A DNA stretch of 64,000 bases, from assembly GCF_025766255.1 (NCBI RefSeq), contig NW_026516674.1:1-64000 (forward strand), written 5' to 3'. This document shows positions 1 through 10,298 of this stretch, one piece after another. This DNA is from Zychaea mexicana. Its lineage: Eukaryota > Mucoromycota > Mucoromycetes > Mucorales > Lichtheimiaceae. Numbering within the stretch: position 1 is the first letter of the stretch; the number at the start of each line of letters is the position of its first letter. Both the position numbers and the translations under genes were made by a program. Below the pieces are notes generated by a model. The model searched no databases and was not told where the DNA came from. It was given only the letters and a program-made list of their open reading frames with translations.

Positions 1-864
1 ACCAAATGGTTTAAAATGGAATGCATCAAAAACACAAAAGCAACAATAATAACAAAGATCTATATAGACGTACCTGTGAATCAAAAACCTCAACAGATGT
101 AGGACTATTGATGACAGCAGAATGGTTGATGCAGTTGAGTATAGCTTAGTACCAATCGGGGTTACCCAAAACCTTAAAATGGTGAAAGAAATAATGCTCA
201 GTAAGCAACATGAAGAAATATACTCATAACAATAATAATCGAGTGATGTTGAGAGAAAGAAAAAAGAGTTATACTAACGGGTTTTTTTTCTAAACTTGCG
301 GCAACCGACTTGTACTTCCTGCTCTAATACTGCTTAATATCAAAGTCTTTTGGGTAAATATGCTTGGGTACTTCAGTTGTTACAAAATGTTCGAGTGTTG
401 GGTATTCCACAGAGTCAAAATATTGTAAAAGCGCTATGATAACCAGAAAAGTAGTTAGTTCGTGGTCACCAAACAGCTATTTTTTAAGTCAAAGATTCTT
501 TACAATCTGTATTGGTGTCGTTGGTTTCCATGGTGAAGAGTAAGGGTTAGTTTCTTAGAAACAGGCTTTTTGGGGCAGGTCTATTTGCACACCCCCTCGT
601 GATGTGCGTGACTTAACATTGTCTATTATATTATAGATAGATTGGCAATAGTGTGATGTCTGCTCATTTGGATCTCAAGTCAATAGAGGGGTGGTGCAAA
701 TAGCCGTTCCCCCATGGACACAAACAAGTGATCATTGTGCATGCCTTACCTTCATCAAATGTCCGTTTGGTCTCTACATAATGAGAGGGTTTTTTTTGTT
801 CTTTTATTTTTTTTAAGCTAAGACCGCTACTGTCATTATTATTATAGAAATGTCCAAGTGATCA
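1..864. repeat. Left inverted-repeat arm, outer segment
   Basis: Reads as the near-identical reverse complement of about 18310-19166. The match runs to the first base of the window, so the repeat may extend further left. It includes the exon end and GT donor of the host gene seen near 19091, in inverted orientation, plus one copy of the ~130-bp arm-internal repeat. Homology stops at 864, where a transposon remnant has been inserted. Confidence 0.93.
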
Positions 865-2085
865 AGGATTAATTCTTATACGGAGATTTAATAGCATTTC
901 TATGAAACCTATCACATTTCTGAGAAACCTGCTACATTTTATATATTAAACATATTTAAATGAAACCTCTATTTAATCTTTATTTTAATACTTAATGTTT
1001 TTAATTTGAAAATCTTTTAATATTTGTTGTTTATTGAAATCTCTTTCACTTCACTTTTACCTTTTTTTCTTTTTTTTCTATTTATAGTTTGATATTTAGG
1101 AAAATCTACCTCTACATTATTTTTAATTATATTCTCATCATTACTTTCTTCATCATTATCTTCATCTATAATCATTTTATCCCTTTCTAATGATAAATCT
1201 GAAAAATCTTTTTGTAATTCAGAAATAATTTTAATTTTTCCATTTGCTTTATTTCATTATTTAATACAAATTCTTCATTGGGATCTTTTCTAATAGGGTA
1301 GAAAAAGTTATTATCAGTTAATAGTATATATTTCCTATTACATAATTTTTCATTTTACTAATTATGTCCTTCATTATATCATTTAATAAAATTAATATAA
1401 ATATTTAATTCCAGGAGTTCTTGCGAACTTCCTCATTAATATTTATTATTATTTTATAACCAAATAGTAAAATGTCAAAAATAAATTTATTTATTTTTTG
1501 ACAATCTACTTGTAGATTTAATTTTACTGTTTATTTATTTTATTATATTTACTTTATTATATTTATTTTATTAATAGATATTGATTTAAAAATATAATAA
1601 AAAAGTAATGTGAAACAGTTCTTTTAAAATTTAAAACTCCGATGATTAGTAACATAGTGATAAATTAATTTTTTGAAATAAGTAGATTTTAAAACAGAAG
1701 CATTTTCTAAAAAAATAAAACATGAATTCATAATGAAATTTGCTTTAGCGAATTTTATGTAAATAAATAATCATGTTTTCTTTTTCACTCAAAATTCACT
1801 GTCACATAATAAAATTTCTTGTTACTATGTTTGTACAAAATTAATATATCACTAAGTGTCATTTTCATCCCAAACCTATAGAACTATAATTTCATTTATT
1901 ACTATAGTAACTACTATATATGTTCCTACAATAACTATTTTTGTAAAAATAATAATATACTATATAAGTGATAAAAAATATGGAAATATAAGAAATATGT
2001 ACATTTATAAAAATTATTTTTAAATTTTTGTATAATATTAAACCATAATAGGTATAAGGTTTCTCGTATTAATGTTTAATTCCCA
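865..2085. mobile_element. Internally deleted Harbinger-like transposon in the left arm
   Basis: About 1.2 kb interrupting otherwise continuous arm homology. The ends are imperfect inverted repeats: GGATTAATTCTTATACGG on the left, and the right end read in reverse begins GGAATTAAACATTAATACG. The likely 3-bp target duplication is TCA/TTA, compatible with the TWA preference of PIF/Harbinger elements if one C-to-T change is allowed. It contains a decayed transposase fragment on the minus strand and a short hairpin near 1413-1434 that is also present at 3700-3722. Exact ends could be off by one or two bases. Confidence 0.65.
1046..1322 (-). pseudogene. DDE transposase C-terminal fragment
   Basis: Reading the minus strand gives a short stretch with the family motif YPIRK, then jumps directly to the acidic linker that precedes the chromodomain in other copies, so the DDE third-residue region is deleted. 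A frameshift lies near 1225 and no chromodomain follows. Non-functional remnant of the family described at 5291-6806. Confidence 0.6.
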
Positions 2086-2530
2086 TTATTGTGCACGCCT
2101 TGCCTTCATTTATTGTCTGTTTGGCCACTACGTAGTATATCTCACCTTCAATAATTGTCCGTTTGGTCTCTACATAGTGTGAGCGTTTTCTATTTTTTAT
2201 TTTTATTTTTTTTAAGCTAGGACTGCTACTGTCGTTATTATCATGGAAATGTCCAAGTGATCATTGTGCACGCCTTGCCTTCATCAATTGTCCGTTTGGT
2301 CTCTACACAGTGTGAGCGTTTTTCATTTTCTTCTCTAGTTTCATGGACCGATGGTAGATGCAACATACATAGGTAAAATCAAATATATAAAACAAGGGAG
2401 AGGAGAAACTTTACAAAAAAAATGGGGGTGGGGAGACTATATACAATAGGGGTGGTGATGTTTTATATATAAAAAAAAAGTAATGAAAAGAGAGCTTTTT
2501 TGTGAGGAGGTATTTGTTATTGAATCTAGG
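2086..2530. repeat. Left inverted-repeat arm, middle segment
   Basis: Resumes homology with the right arm after the 865-2085 insertion and matches the reverse complement of about 17858-18310. It carries two more copies of the arm-internal tandem unit and ends in CTAGG at 2526-2530. The next piece of the arm is displaced to 14647 by the AT-rich insertion. Confidence 0.93.
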
Positions 2531-2689
2531 GCGGCTAATTTGAACCATTATAATTTTTTTTAATCTATAATTTTTATTAATTATATAAATATATTATTAA
2601 TATTATTTAATAAGGAAATAGTCACTATAGCAGTTGACTAAAATGACATTATTTTGATAAAAAAATTATTACCCAGTAATAAATAATTA

Positions 2690-3144
2690 TTAATTAATAT
2701 AAATTATTGACTATTTCATCTCTATAAATAAATGGAGCTTTATCAGTACAATATATTCGGTTATTTTTAAATAAGACATAATATGCATAATCTTTATAGT
2801 CCTTATTTATATATAAAATAGTTTGAATAATTTTGAAAAAACAATTATATCAGGAATTTTAAATATTTGATTTTCATTATTAAATTTTATTAAATTATCA
2901 GTTGATTTTATATAATAAGTTGGTAGAGAAATATTAACATTAATATAATAAAAATCACAATGATTTCTCATACCAATTTCTTCTATATATATAATATCAT
3001 TTAAAATTTTCAATCTTATTATTTTTATTTTCAATATATCTTGCTAATAAATTTCTACTAACATATTTTAAAATTTCATCATAAGTATTAAGTTTATGAA
3101 AATCAAAATCATAATCCATATTAAAAGCAAAGTTATTAGGATCC
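2690..3144 (-). pseudogene. Unknown small gene of the AT-rich block, frameshifted
   Basis: Minus-strand coding-like frames start at a methionine near 3144 (MDPNNFAFNMDYDFDF) and continue to about 2690. They total roughly 150 residues and are broken by two single-base frame changes, near 3034 and near 2820. It lies 35 bp downstream of the orphan chromodomain ORF in the same orientation. I recognise no domain, and no second copy is visible in the window. Calling it a gene rests on the continuity of plausible protein sequence across the breaks. Confidence 0.4.
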
Positions 3145-3177
3145 ATTATTACCTTTTTTGATTTCTTTTTTTTATAT

Positions 3178-3495
3178 TTATAAATTATTCAAATTTTTAT
3201 AATCAGTTATAATAGTTTTTGTATGAAAATTACTTTCTTTAATCCATGTATTATCTTCATCATCATAACCTAACCATTTAACATAAAATACAAACTTTCC
3301 TCTCTCATCTATCATATGATCTATTATTTTTTCTACTTCATATATATTTTCTTCATTTGCTTTTTCTTTGTCTTTATTTTTCTTTCTTTTTTTGGTTATT
3401 GTTTCTTCTCTATTTATAACTTCATCTTCTTCATATGTCATATTTATATCTTCTATATTGGCGTCTGGTTGATAAATATAATACTCAGTACAGAT
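3178..3495 (-). CDS. Orphan chromodomain protein
   Basis: An ATG at 3441 gives 87 residues; the frame is open back to about 3495. A lysine/glutamate-rich linker leads into a chromodomain with its hallmark aromatic and acidic positions: YEVEKIIDHM, FYVKWLGYDDEDNTWI, and a C-terminal helix. Chromodomains bind methylated histone H3 tails, and in transposases they direct integration into heterochromatin. The linker and domain match those at the C-terminus of the nearby DDE transposases, so this is either the surviving 3' end of a transposase copy or a stand-alone chromodomain gene. No DDE sequence remains upstream. Confidence 0.7.
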   Translation of the reverse strand: MCTEYYIYQPDANIEDINMTYEEDEVINREETITKKRKKNKDKEKANEENIYEVEKIIDHMIDERGKFVFYVKWLGYDDEDNTWIKESNFHTKTIITDYKNLNNL

Positions 3496-3559
3496 GATAA
3501 AATTATAATAATTTCATCATCCCAAAATAATTAAAAAAAATATACCTCATATAACCCCT

Positions 3560-4200
3560 CGATTATATATCCGCTATAGGCGGATGAATTATCAAAATCT
3601 TTGATTTTGTACATTGTCTGAAGACCTTTATGTCTGAGTCTTATAGCGGATTTTATCCGCGTCTTAAATATATTATATATGAAAATAATAATAAAATCAA
3701 CGAGGAAGTTCGTAAGAACTCCCACAGTAAGATTTTATATTAATTTTCTATTATTATTTTTTAATTTTAATATAAATTATATTAGCGCGGATAAAAATCC
3801 GCGTCATATTTATTATTTATTATAAAAAGAACAAAAAGGATTGCCTTTCAGGCTAAAGGTTTCCGGTAGGGAACCAATCCTTTTTAGTCTTTTAAAAATA
3901 TATAAAAATTAAAACATTAAAAAATAAATCATATAATAATTATTTTTATGTTTTTATATTAATAAAATTATTACATTATATTTTTATTTAATGGCGGATT
4001 ATAATCTGCCTCTTGTATTTAGACTTAAAAGCTAAAGGTTTCTTCGAACAATGACTTTTCCAAGAAAAGTCTAGAAGCGGATAAAATCCGCTAAATATCG
4101 GAGAGGTAGATGAATGGTTTTTTGTTTTTTTTTAAATATAATAATTATTATAATATAAGGAAGGCATAATATAAAGGATTTGTATTGCCTTCCTGACAAG
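3560..4200. repeat. Cluster of GC-rich palindromes in AT-rich DNA
   Basis: Five short palindromes share a GCGGAT...ATCCGC core: ATCCGCTATAGGCGGAT (3569), GCGGATTTTATCCGC (3646), GCGGATAAAAATCCGC (3787), GGCGGATTATAATCTGCC (3993, one mismatch) and AGCGGATAAAATCCGCT (4076). Two larger hairpins lie among them. At 3833-3885 an outer stem AAAAAGGATTG/CAATCCTTTTT encloses two inner hairpins (a three-way junction). At 4158-4194 AGGAAGGCA pairs with TGCCTTCCT. This stretch contains no credible ORF. Confidence 0.8.
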
Positions 4201-4276
4201 AATAAAAAATAGCATACTCTAAGTATATAAAAAATAATAACATTATTTTTTTGTTTTTTATTGTTTTTTGTTTTAT

Positions 4277-4862
4277 TTAATAATTCAATGTAGTGAGGTT
4301 AGTAATTATCTTTCCTAAATTAATATTTCCTCTGTTACATATATAAATTTTTTTTATTCTACTATTCTTTTTCTTCTTAAATTGTTTTTGTTTCTTTTTT
4401 ATACAATGCAAAATATTACAGCTATTTGAGGGTCCATTATTATTATTTATATATTCTTTATCATTTTTAATATTTAAAAAAATAATTATTTTATTTTTAT
4501 TTTTTGTTTTTTCTTGTTTTTTCTTATTTTTCTTCTCTGGAATATGATTTTTATTATGATTCGTACAAATATATTTTTTATTATCACCATTTTTTAGGAA
4601 TATTTTTACAACAAAACCTTCCATTATTTTTACCTCTTTTATGTTTATATATACATAAATTTTTATCTAAAATTTCAGTTATAAAACTATCTGATTCAAA
4701 TAAATCATATATTTTTTTTTCTATTTTTCTATTTATAAAGGTTATTATATTAATATCTAAATGAAATTCTAATTCTATATTTAAGAATTCTACAATATTA
4801 TTTTTTAAATTAATTTTTAAATCATTTTTATTCAATAATAAGGATGAGTTAAGAATAACCAT
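4277..4862 (-). pseudogene. Small zinc-ligand protein, copy 1 (frameshifted)
   Basis: Homologous along its length to the intact proteins at 7057-7590 and 9521-10039. It starts MVILN, has the HKRGK..G..C motif, then YICTNH as the second metal-ligand pair, and ends with the conserved KIYIC...NLGKI tail. A one-base frame change between the two cysteine pairs (near 4600) breaks it. An AAAATTGA element lies 45 bp upstream (complement of 4907-4914). It sits in tandem downstream of a transposase fragment, as in the other units. Confidence 0.75.
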
Positions 4863-4906
4863 TTTGTAGGAGATAATAAATAATCTATTTTTTATAATAT
4901 AACAAT

Positions 4907-4914
4907 TCAATTTT
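4907..4914 (-). promoter_or_regulatory. AAAATTGA box upstream of small-protein copy 1
   Basis: AAAATTGA on the minus strand 45 bp before the ATG at 4862, followed in gene sense by TTATAAAAAATAG. Part of a signature shared by most gene starts of this element family. Confidence 0.5.
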
Positions 4915-4984
4915 TATTTTATTTTTAAATTGACAAAATTATTTTAAGTTAATACTTTTTTTATAATTTTTAATATAACAACCA

Positions 4985-5190
4985 GTCTCCATTGATATTT
5001 ATAAATTTTTCTTGTATATCTAACATTTCATTATATTCAGTATTAATTAACTGTTTATTCTTAAAAATATAATTTAATTTTGTTTCTTTAGTTGGAAATT
5101 CAAAACCATCATTATATTATAACATATGATGTGGTTGAACTTCTATGGGGTTATACCCAGAATTATAAATATTTGATATTTATATAGGTA
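4985..5190 (-). pseudogene. DDE transposase C-terminal fragment
   Basis: Minus-strand translation gives a piece matching the region after the DDE core in other copies: FEFPTKETKL followed by NTEYNEMLDIQEKF. This corresponds to FEFP...NTEYNEMVDMQQKF in the copy at 21.4 kb. It then ends at a stop without the chromodomain. The fragment precedes the small-protein pseudogene at 4862-4277 in the same orientation, so it preserves the transposase-then-small-protein order. Confidence 0.6.
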
Positions 5191-5290
5191 GTAAGGAATT
5201 TACCGAATATAACGATTCTTCAGATATGTAAATTATTTACATATGATGTAAAAAATAATTGAATTTTTATTTACTATAAAAATATTAACC

Positions 5291-6806
5291 ATAGATATAA
5301 ATAAATCAATATCTGATGAAGTTTATTCTATTATTATAAACCAGTGGTCATTTTTGAACTATAATTGGCCTATTATTAATAATAAGTTCAAACATAGAAC
5401 CATAATAAAGCATATACATTATATTGATATTATTAAAAAAAGTTAGTAGAAAAATTAGGTTATATTGCAGTCTTTTACTTTTTGATTGTATTATATACGA
5501 ATAAAGAGTATCCTGGACCTTATTTTCAAATAGAAAAGGGATTATTTTTATTATACCATTTGGTATCTGGTATTTCTGGGAGTGAAGAAATTGATAAGTT
5601 TATTCTACAAAGTACATTTTTTAATTTTTATAAAAAATTTTGGATAGATGAAGAAAATTATAACAGAATAATCAAAATAGTAAATGAAGGATTGGATAAT
5701 ATGTTTTCAAATATAAGATTAAGAATTTTATCTGCTCATAAATATAATCCAGAATTATTTAAACATGTTACTTTAATTATTGATGGTCATGATTCTAAAA
5801 TAAATTATATTGATACAGAAATAAAATATAGCAGATTATATTCATATAAATTTAAGAAAAATGGTATACGAACTCAATTTATAAGTGATATGAATGATAT
5901 GATTATATATATTTCTAAAAGTGATTATTGTTCAGATAGTTCTGATGGTAGTATGTTCATGAAAATGAAATTGTATAAAAAAATGAATAATAAAGATACT
6001 GTTGCACTTGATGGTGGTTATACTTTATTTGTAAAACAACTAGTTGAATTATCAGAATCAAAAGGTTATGCATTTACTGATGATAACTTTATTTATCCTA
6101 TTAGAAAGGAACCTGGTGAAAGTTTAACTATTACAGAAGATTATTTTAATAAAACATTTGGAAGTTTTAGAAGTAAAGTTGAAAACCAATTTTCTGGGAT
6201 AGGTAATAAATTTTACAGATTTAATAATAATAAGTCAGTTGTAAAGATGGATAATATAAAGTATTATAATCTTCAATTTAAAGTGGCTTGTTTATTAAAG
6301 AATATACAACACTTTAGTGAATTATTTAATATTCCAACTTTACCACATCATAAGGTATGGGAGACTGAGAATTTTGAATTTCCTATTGAAAAGAAATTAA
6401 TAGACATTGTTGTTAGTAATGAAAAGCAAATTAAAACTAAATTAAATAATATGCTTGAATTACAAAATAATTTTTTAAATATGGATATATCTGATACACC
6501 AATGATAGATAATGAATATTCAGTAGATGAAATTAATAGTGACAATAGTAATTCAAGTGATGATTATAAAAAAGTAAAGAATTATCAAGGAAAAGAAAAG
6601 TAAAAGGAAAAGGAAAAGAAAAGGCATATAAATCTTATGAAATTGAAGCTATTGTTGACCATAAATTAGAAAACGAGATATATTACTTTTTAGTTAAATG
6701 GAAAGACTATTCTGAGAATGAAAATACTTGGTTAACAATAAATAACTTTAATGAAAAGTCTATGCTAAAAGATTACATTGAAAGTAATAATCTTAGAACT
6801 TTATAA
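5291..6806 (+). pseudogene. DDE transposase with C-terminal chromodomain, copy A
   Basis: The longest single open frame of the family (373 residues from 5482) lies within a ~500-residue gene. The DDE_Tnp_4-like core has the first acidic residue in IIDGHDS, the second in ALDGGY, and the third in KVENQFSG; the family-typical YPIRK precedes the last. A frame starting near 6590 continues through a lysine-rich linker into a chromodomain (YEIEAIVDHK, FLVKWKDYSENENTW) ending at 6806. Breaks: the expected start is ATA instead of ATG (5291), a one-base loss in an A7 run (5434-5440), and a frame change near 6570-6600. Other copies show the same N-terminal KW.FL.YNWP and EYPGPY motifs. The role by family is cut-and-paste transposition with chromatin-targeted insertion. 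The small-protein gene follows 250 bp downstream. Confidence 0.85.
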
Positions 6807-7056
6807 TTGTACTAAATTTAAGAATGAAAATAAGATTATATTAATAATAGTAAATCAATAAGTAAAATAGAACATAGAGGAATAAACATTAACATGATGT
6901 TAATAAATTTTCTTTAAATTTTTTCTTAACTGACAGTTTTTTTTATTCTCGGAGTTTGAATTCGTGCATACTGTTAAATTTTATTTAAAAAAATACTGAA
7001 TTTTTTTTTAATATAAAAATAAATACCTCCAATATTACTTGGCATAAAAAATTCAA

Positions 7057-7590
7057 ATGGTTATATTAAATACTAAACTTCTTATTAATAAGAATAGTAT
7101 GATTTGTTCTATTAAAGATTTAATGGAGCAGGTTATGCATAATTATTTTGAAGATGAAATGTTAATTAAAGATATTGAAAGTAAGAAGATGATTATGAAT
7201 AAAAAAATTAATGAAGAAATTAATAAAGTTAAAGATAATTATTTTTGGTATGTTAATACAAGCGAAAATATATGCACTTACATACATAAAAGAGGTAAGA
7301 AAAATGGCCATATGTGTCACAGAAAAATTAATACTAATCTTAATGGAGATAAACCTAAACCTGATTACCTTTGTAATATACATAGTAAACTTTATGTTCC
7401 AAAGAAAAAAAATAAAAAATCTACAAAAAAAATAGAAAATCCCAATTTACCATGCATAATTGTTAATGATGGTGATTTTATACATAAAACTAATAACAAA
7501 AGAATAAAAAAAAGAAAATCTAGAAAAATATATATATGCAACAGTAGAAGTTTTAACCTAGCAAATGTACTTAAAGGATTATTACAATAA
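7057..7590 (+). CDS. Small basic zinc-ligand protein, copy 2 (intact)
   Basis: 177 residues with no internal break. The acidic/basic N-terminal half starts MVILNTKLLINKNSM. The central putative metal site is C-x13-C-x18-C-x2-H, with HKRGKKNGHMC between the first cysteines and YLCNIH at the end. A lysine-rich stretch follows, then the conserved tail KIYICNSRSFNLANVL. I know no named domain, but C...RG...G..C...YC..H arrangements are common in short proteins of large DNA viruses. It lies downstream of transposase copy A on the same strand, an arrangement repeated in two other units, which suggests a co-acting partner such as an accessory DNA-binding factor. A TGAATTTTT...TATAAAAATA signature lies about 50 bp upstream. 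Confidence 0.75.
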   Translation: MVILNTKLLINKNSMICSIKDLMEQVMHNYFEDEMLIKDIESKKMIMNKKINEEINKVKDNYFWYVNTSENICTYIHKRGKKNGHMCHRKINTNLNGDKPKPDYLCNIHSKLYVPKKKNKKSTKKIENPNLPCIIVNDGDFIHKTNNKRIKKRKSRKIYICNSRSFNLANVLKGLLQ

Positions 7591-7651
7591 TAGGAACCGA
7601 CGTTATCTACTATACACACTCAAATAATATATCTTACATAAAATAAAATAA

Positions 7652-9245
7652 CTATGCTATTTTATTAGAAAGGGTAGAGTATCGAGTTATCCAAGTTAAT
7701 TTATTAACTTTCATATAGTTATTTAACATATTGGTTTCATTAAAATCTTTCATTGATATCCAGCTATTTTGGGATTCATTATAACCTTTCCATTTAATTA
7801 GGAATATATAGGAGTCATTTTCAAATTTATGATTTATTATGGATTCTAATTTATAAGAAATATTAGAAGTTGAATTATTTCTAATTTTATTTATATCTAT
7901 TAATGTTCCTTTGCCTTTACCTTTTCTTTTTCTTTTTTTCTCATTGAATTTAGGTACATCTTCTTCGCTGGAAACATCTTTATCATTATCATTTTCATCG
8001 CTGTATTCATTATCAATAATCATATCAGTATTATCTATACTTAAATTATTTAAAAACTGTTCCTGTAATTTAACCATTTCATCTAATTTATTTTTTGCCT
8101 CAGATGAATTGCTAATAACTATATCTATTAATTTAGCTTCGTGTGGAAATTCAAAATTATCTGATTCCCATAATTTATGATATGCTTGTGTATTAATATT
8201 AAACTTTTCACTAAATATTTTTATATTTTTTAATAAACAAGCAACACGAAATTGAAGATTATAAAACTTTATGTTATCCATCTTAACAATAGATTTATTA
8301 TTATTAAATCTATAAAATTTATTACCTATTGCAGCAAATTGGTCTTCTATTTTGGAACGGAAGCTACCAAAAACATCATTATAATGCCTTTCTTCTGCTA
8401 TTAAATCTACATTCTTTTCTTTGCGTATAGGATAAACAAAATTATTTAAAGATAAATCATATCCTTTTTCTGTACTAAGTTCTATAAGCTAATTAACAAA
8501 TAAAGTATAACCACCATCTGTTGCCAATACATCTTGTTTAGATATTTTTTTTATATAATTTCATGTTCAAAAACATACTTCTGTCAGAACTATCAGAACA
8601 ATAATCGCTTTTGGAAGCATATAAAATCATATCGTTAATATCGCTAACAATTTGTGTATGAACTCCATTTTTTTTAAATTTATATGACCATAATCTTTCA
8701 TGTTTTATATCAGTATTCACATAGTTAATTCTTGAATCATAACCATCTATTATAAAAGTTATGTGTTTAAAAAGTGGTGGATTATATTTATAAGAAGATA
8801 AAATTCTTAAAGTTAAAGAAGAAAACATATTCTCCATAGAATCATTAACAATTTTATTTAACCTTTTATAGTTATCTTCATTCATCCAAAACTTTTTATA
8901 GTATTTGTGAAATGATGTTTGCGGGATAAACTTATTAATTTCAATACCAGAAACACTAGAAACTAAATGATATAATAAAAATAAACCTTTTTCAACTTCA
9001 AAATAAGGGCCAGGATATTCACAGCTAGTATATAAAACAACCAAAAAGAAAAAAACAGCTATATGACCAAGTTTATCTACTAAAATCTTTTTAATATCAT
9101 CAATACCTTTAATATGTTTTAATTCTGTACGATGCTTGTAATTATAATTAACAATTGGCCAGTTATATTCCAAAAATTCCCACTTATTAACAATAATTTT
9201 ATTAACTTCATTATTAATCTTTTCATCTATTTGTTGGTTATCCAT
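7652..9245 (-). pseudogene. DDE transposase with chromodomain, copy B
   Basis: Begins at an ATG (9245) with two AAAATTGA boxes 30 and 46 bp upstream. The N-terminal two thirds reads MDNQQIDEK, NKWEFLEYNWP, EYPGPYFEVEKG and the first acidic site in FIIDGYDS. It is broken by a one-base change in a run of eight A/T near 8545-8552 and a TAG at 8489-8491, where copy A has CAA/CAG for glutamine. The frame resumes through ATDGGY, YPIRKE, KIEDQFAA, an acidic-then-lysine linker and a chromodomain (YKLESIINHK, FLIKWKGYNESQNSW), ending at 7652. It converges on the small-protein gene at 7057-7590 with a 61-bp gap. Confidence 0.85.
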
Positions 9246-9274
9246 TGTAATATATTTTTATATTTAATTAAAAT

Positions 9275-9298
9275 TCAATTTTTTTTATATTCAATTTT
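9275..9298 (-). promoter_or_regulatory. Paired AAAATTGA boxes upstream of transposase B
   Basis: Two AAAATTGA boxes on the minus strand (complements of 9275-9282 and 9291-9298), followed in gene sense by ATATAAAAATATATT about 20 bp before the ATG. Inferred promoter; no transcription data. Confidence 0.5.
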
Positions 9299-9520
9299 AA
9301 AAATATAATAATTTTGTAAACATGAGGAATTTTTATGAGTCTTAAATATTTTGTTGACCTTAGTTTAGATGAAAAACTTCAACTAATAAACATCCTCCAT
9401 AGTTTAAAATAAGTTTTAAAAGTAATAAACTTTTTTTCAATAATAAAATGCGAAACCAGGGCATGTCAGCATTACCTGTACATATCATAAGCCATTATTC
9501 TTTTTATTAATTAATTTTAC

Positions 9521-10039
9521 TTAGTTTAACATATCACCTATTATTTTACCTAAATTAATTGTACCACCACTACAGATGTAAACTTTTTTTGGTTTTATTT
9601 TTATTTTTCTAATTTTTTTTACGTCTTTTTTTCTTTTATAATCACTTTTTTCTATAATCACATCTTCAATGTTTATTTTTTTATTTCTTTTTCTTTTTTG
9701 GGGAATATGCTTTTTGCTATGAACACAGCATAGATAATCTGGTTTTTCACCATTAAGATTAGTTCTAATTTTCGTTTGATACATATAACCTTCTTTTTTA
9801 CCCCTTTTGTGAACATAAGTACATAGACTATCACTACTATTAATATACCAAAAGTAATTAGATTTAGTGTCATCTACTTTATTTTTGATAATATCACCCA
9901 TTATTTTTTTTTTACTTTCAATTTTTTCAACCAACATTTCTCTATCAAAATATTCTTCCATAACTTGCTGCATAATGTTCTCAATTGAATTAATCATAGA
10001 CACTTTGCATATAAGAATCTCCCTATTGAGAATAACCAT
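9521..10039 (-). CDS. Small basic zinc-ligand protein, copy 3
   Basis: 172 residues, open throughout, homologous to copy 2 from MVILNREILI to the tail KVYICSGGTINLGKI. The second cysteine of the predicted metal site is a tyrosine here (GYMYQTK against GHMCHRK), equivalent to a single G-to-A change, so metal binding may be lost although the frame is intact. An AAAATTGA box (complement of 10106-10113) lies 67 bp upstream, with another at 10209-10216. It lies 260 bp downstream of transposase copy D on the same strand, with a conserved intergenic stretch that also occurs between copy A and its small gene. Confidence 0.7.
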   Translation of the reverse strand: MVILNREILICKVSMINSIENIMQQVMEEYFDREMLVEKIESKKKIMGDIIKNKVDDTKSNYFWYINSSDSLCTYVHKRGKKEGYMYQTKIRTNLNGEKPDYLCCVHSKKHIPQKRKRNKKINIEDVIIEKSDYKRKKDVKKIRKIKIKPKKVYICSGGTINLGKIIGDMLN

Positions 10040-10105
10040 TTTTGTTTTTTTGTAAAATAACTTTATTAAAATTATTTGGTGTTATATTTTTTCTAAATAA
10101 AAAAT

Positions 10106-10113
10106 TCAATTTT
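10106..10113 (-). promoter_or_regulatory. AAAATTGA box upstream of small-protein copy 3
   Basis: AAAATTGA in gene sense 67 bp before the ATG at 10039, followed by GAAAAAATATAACACC. A second copy of the box occurs at 10209-10216. Confidence 0.5.
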
Positions 10114-10298
10114 TTTATTTTTCAAAAATTAAAGTAATGGAGTTTAAAATTAATTTAATTTTAAAATCTATCTTTTATTTAGGTAATAATTTTATATTAT
10201 AAAATTATTCAATTTTTTTATAAATAAAATCTAATAGTATGCATAATTTCAAACTCAGAATGAATTAAAATCTTATTATTTTGATAAAAATTTATAAA

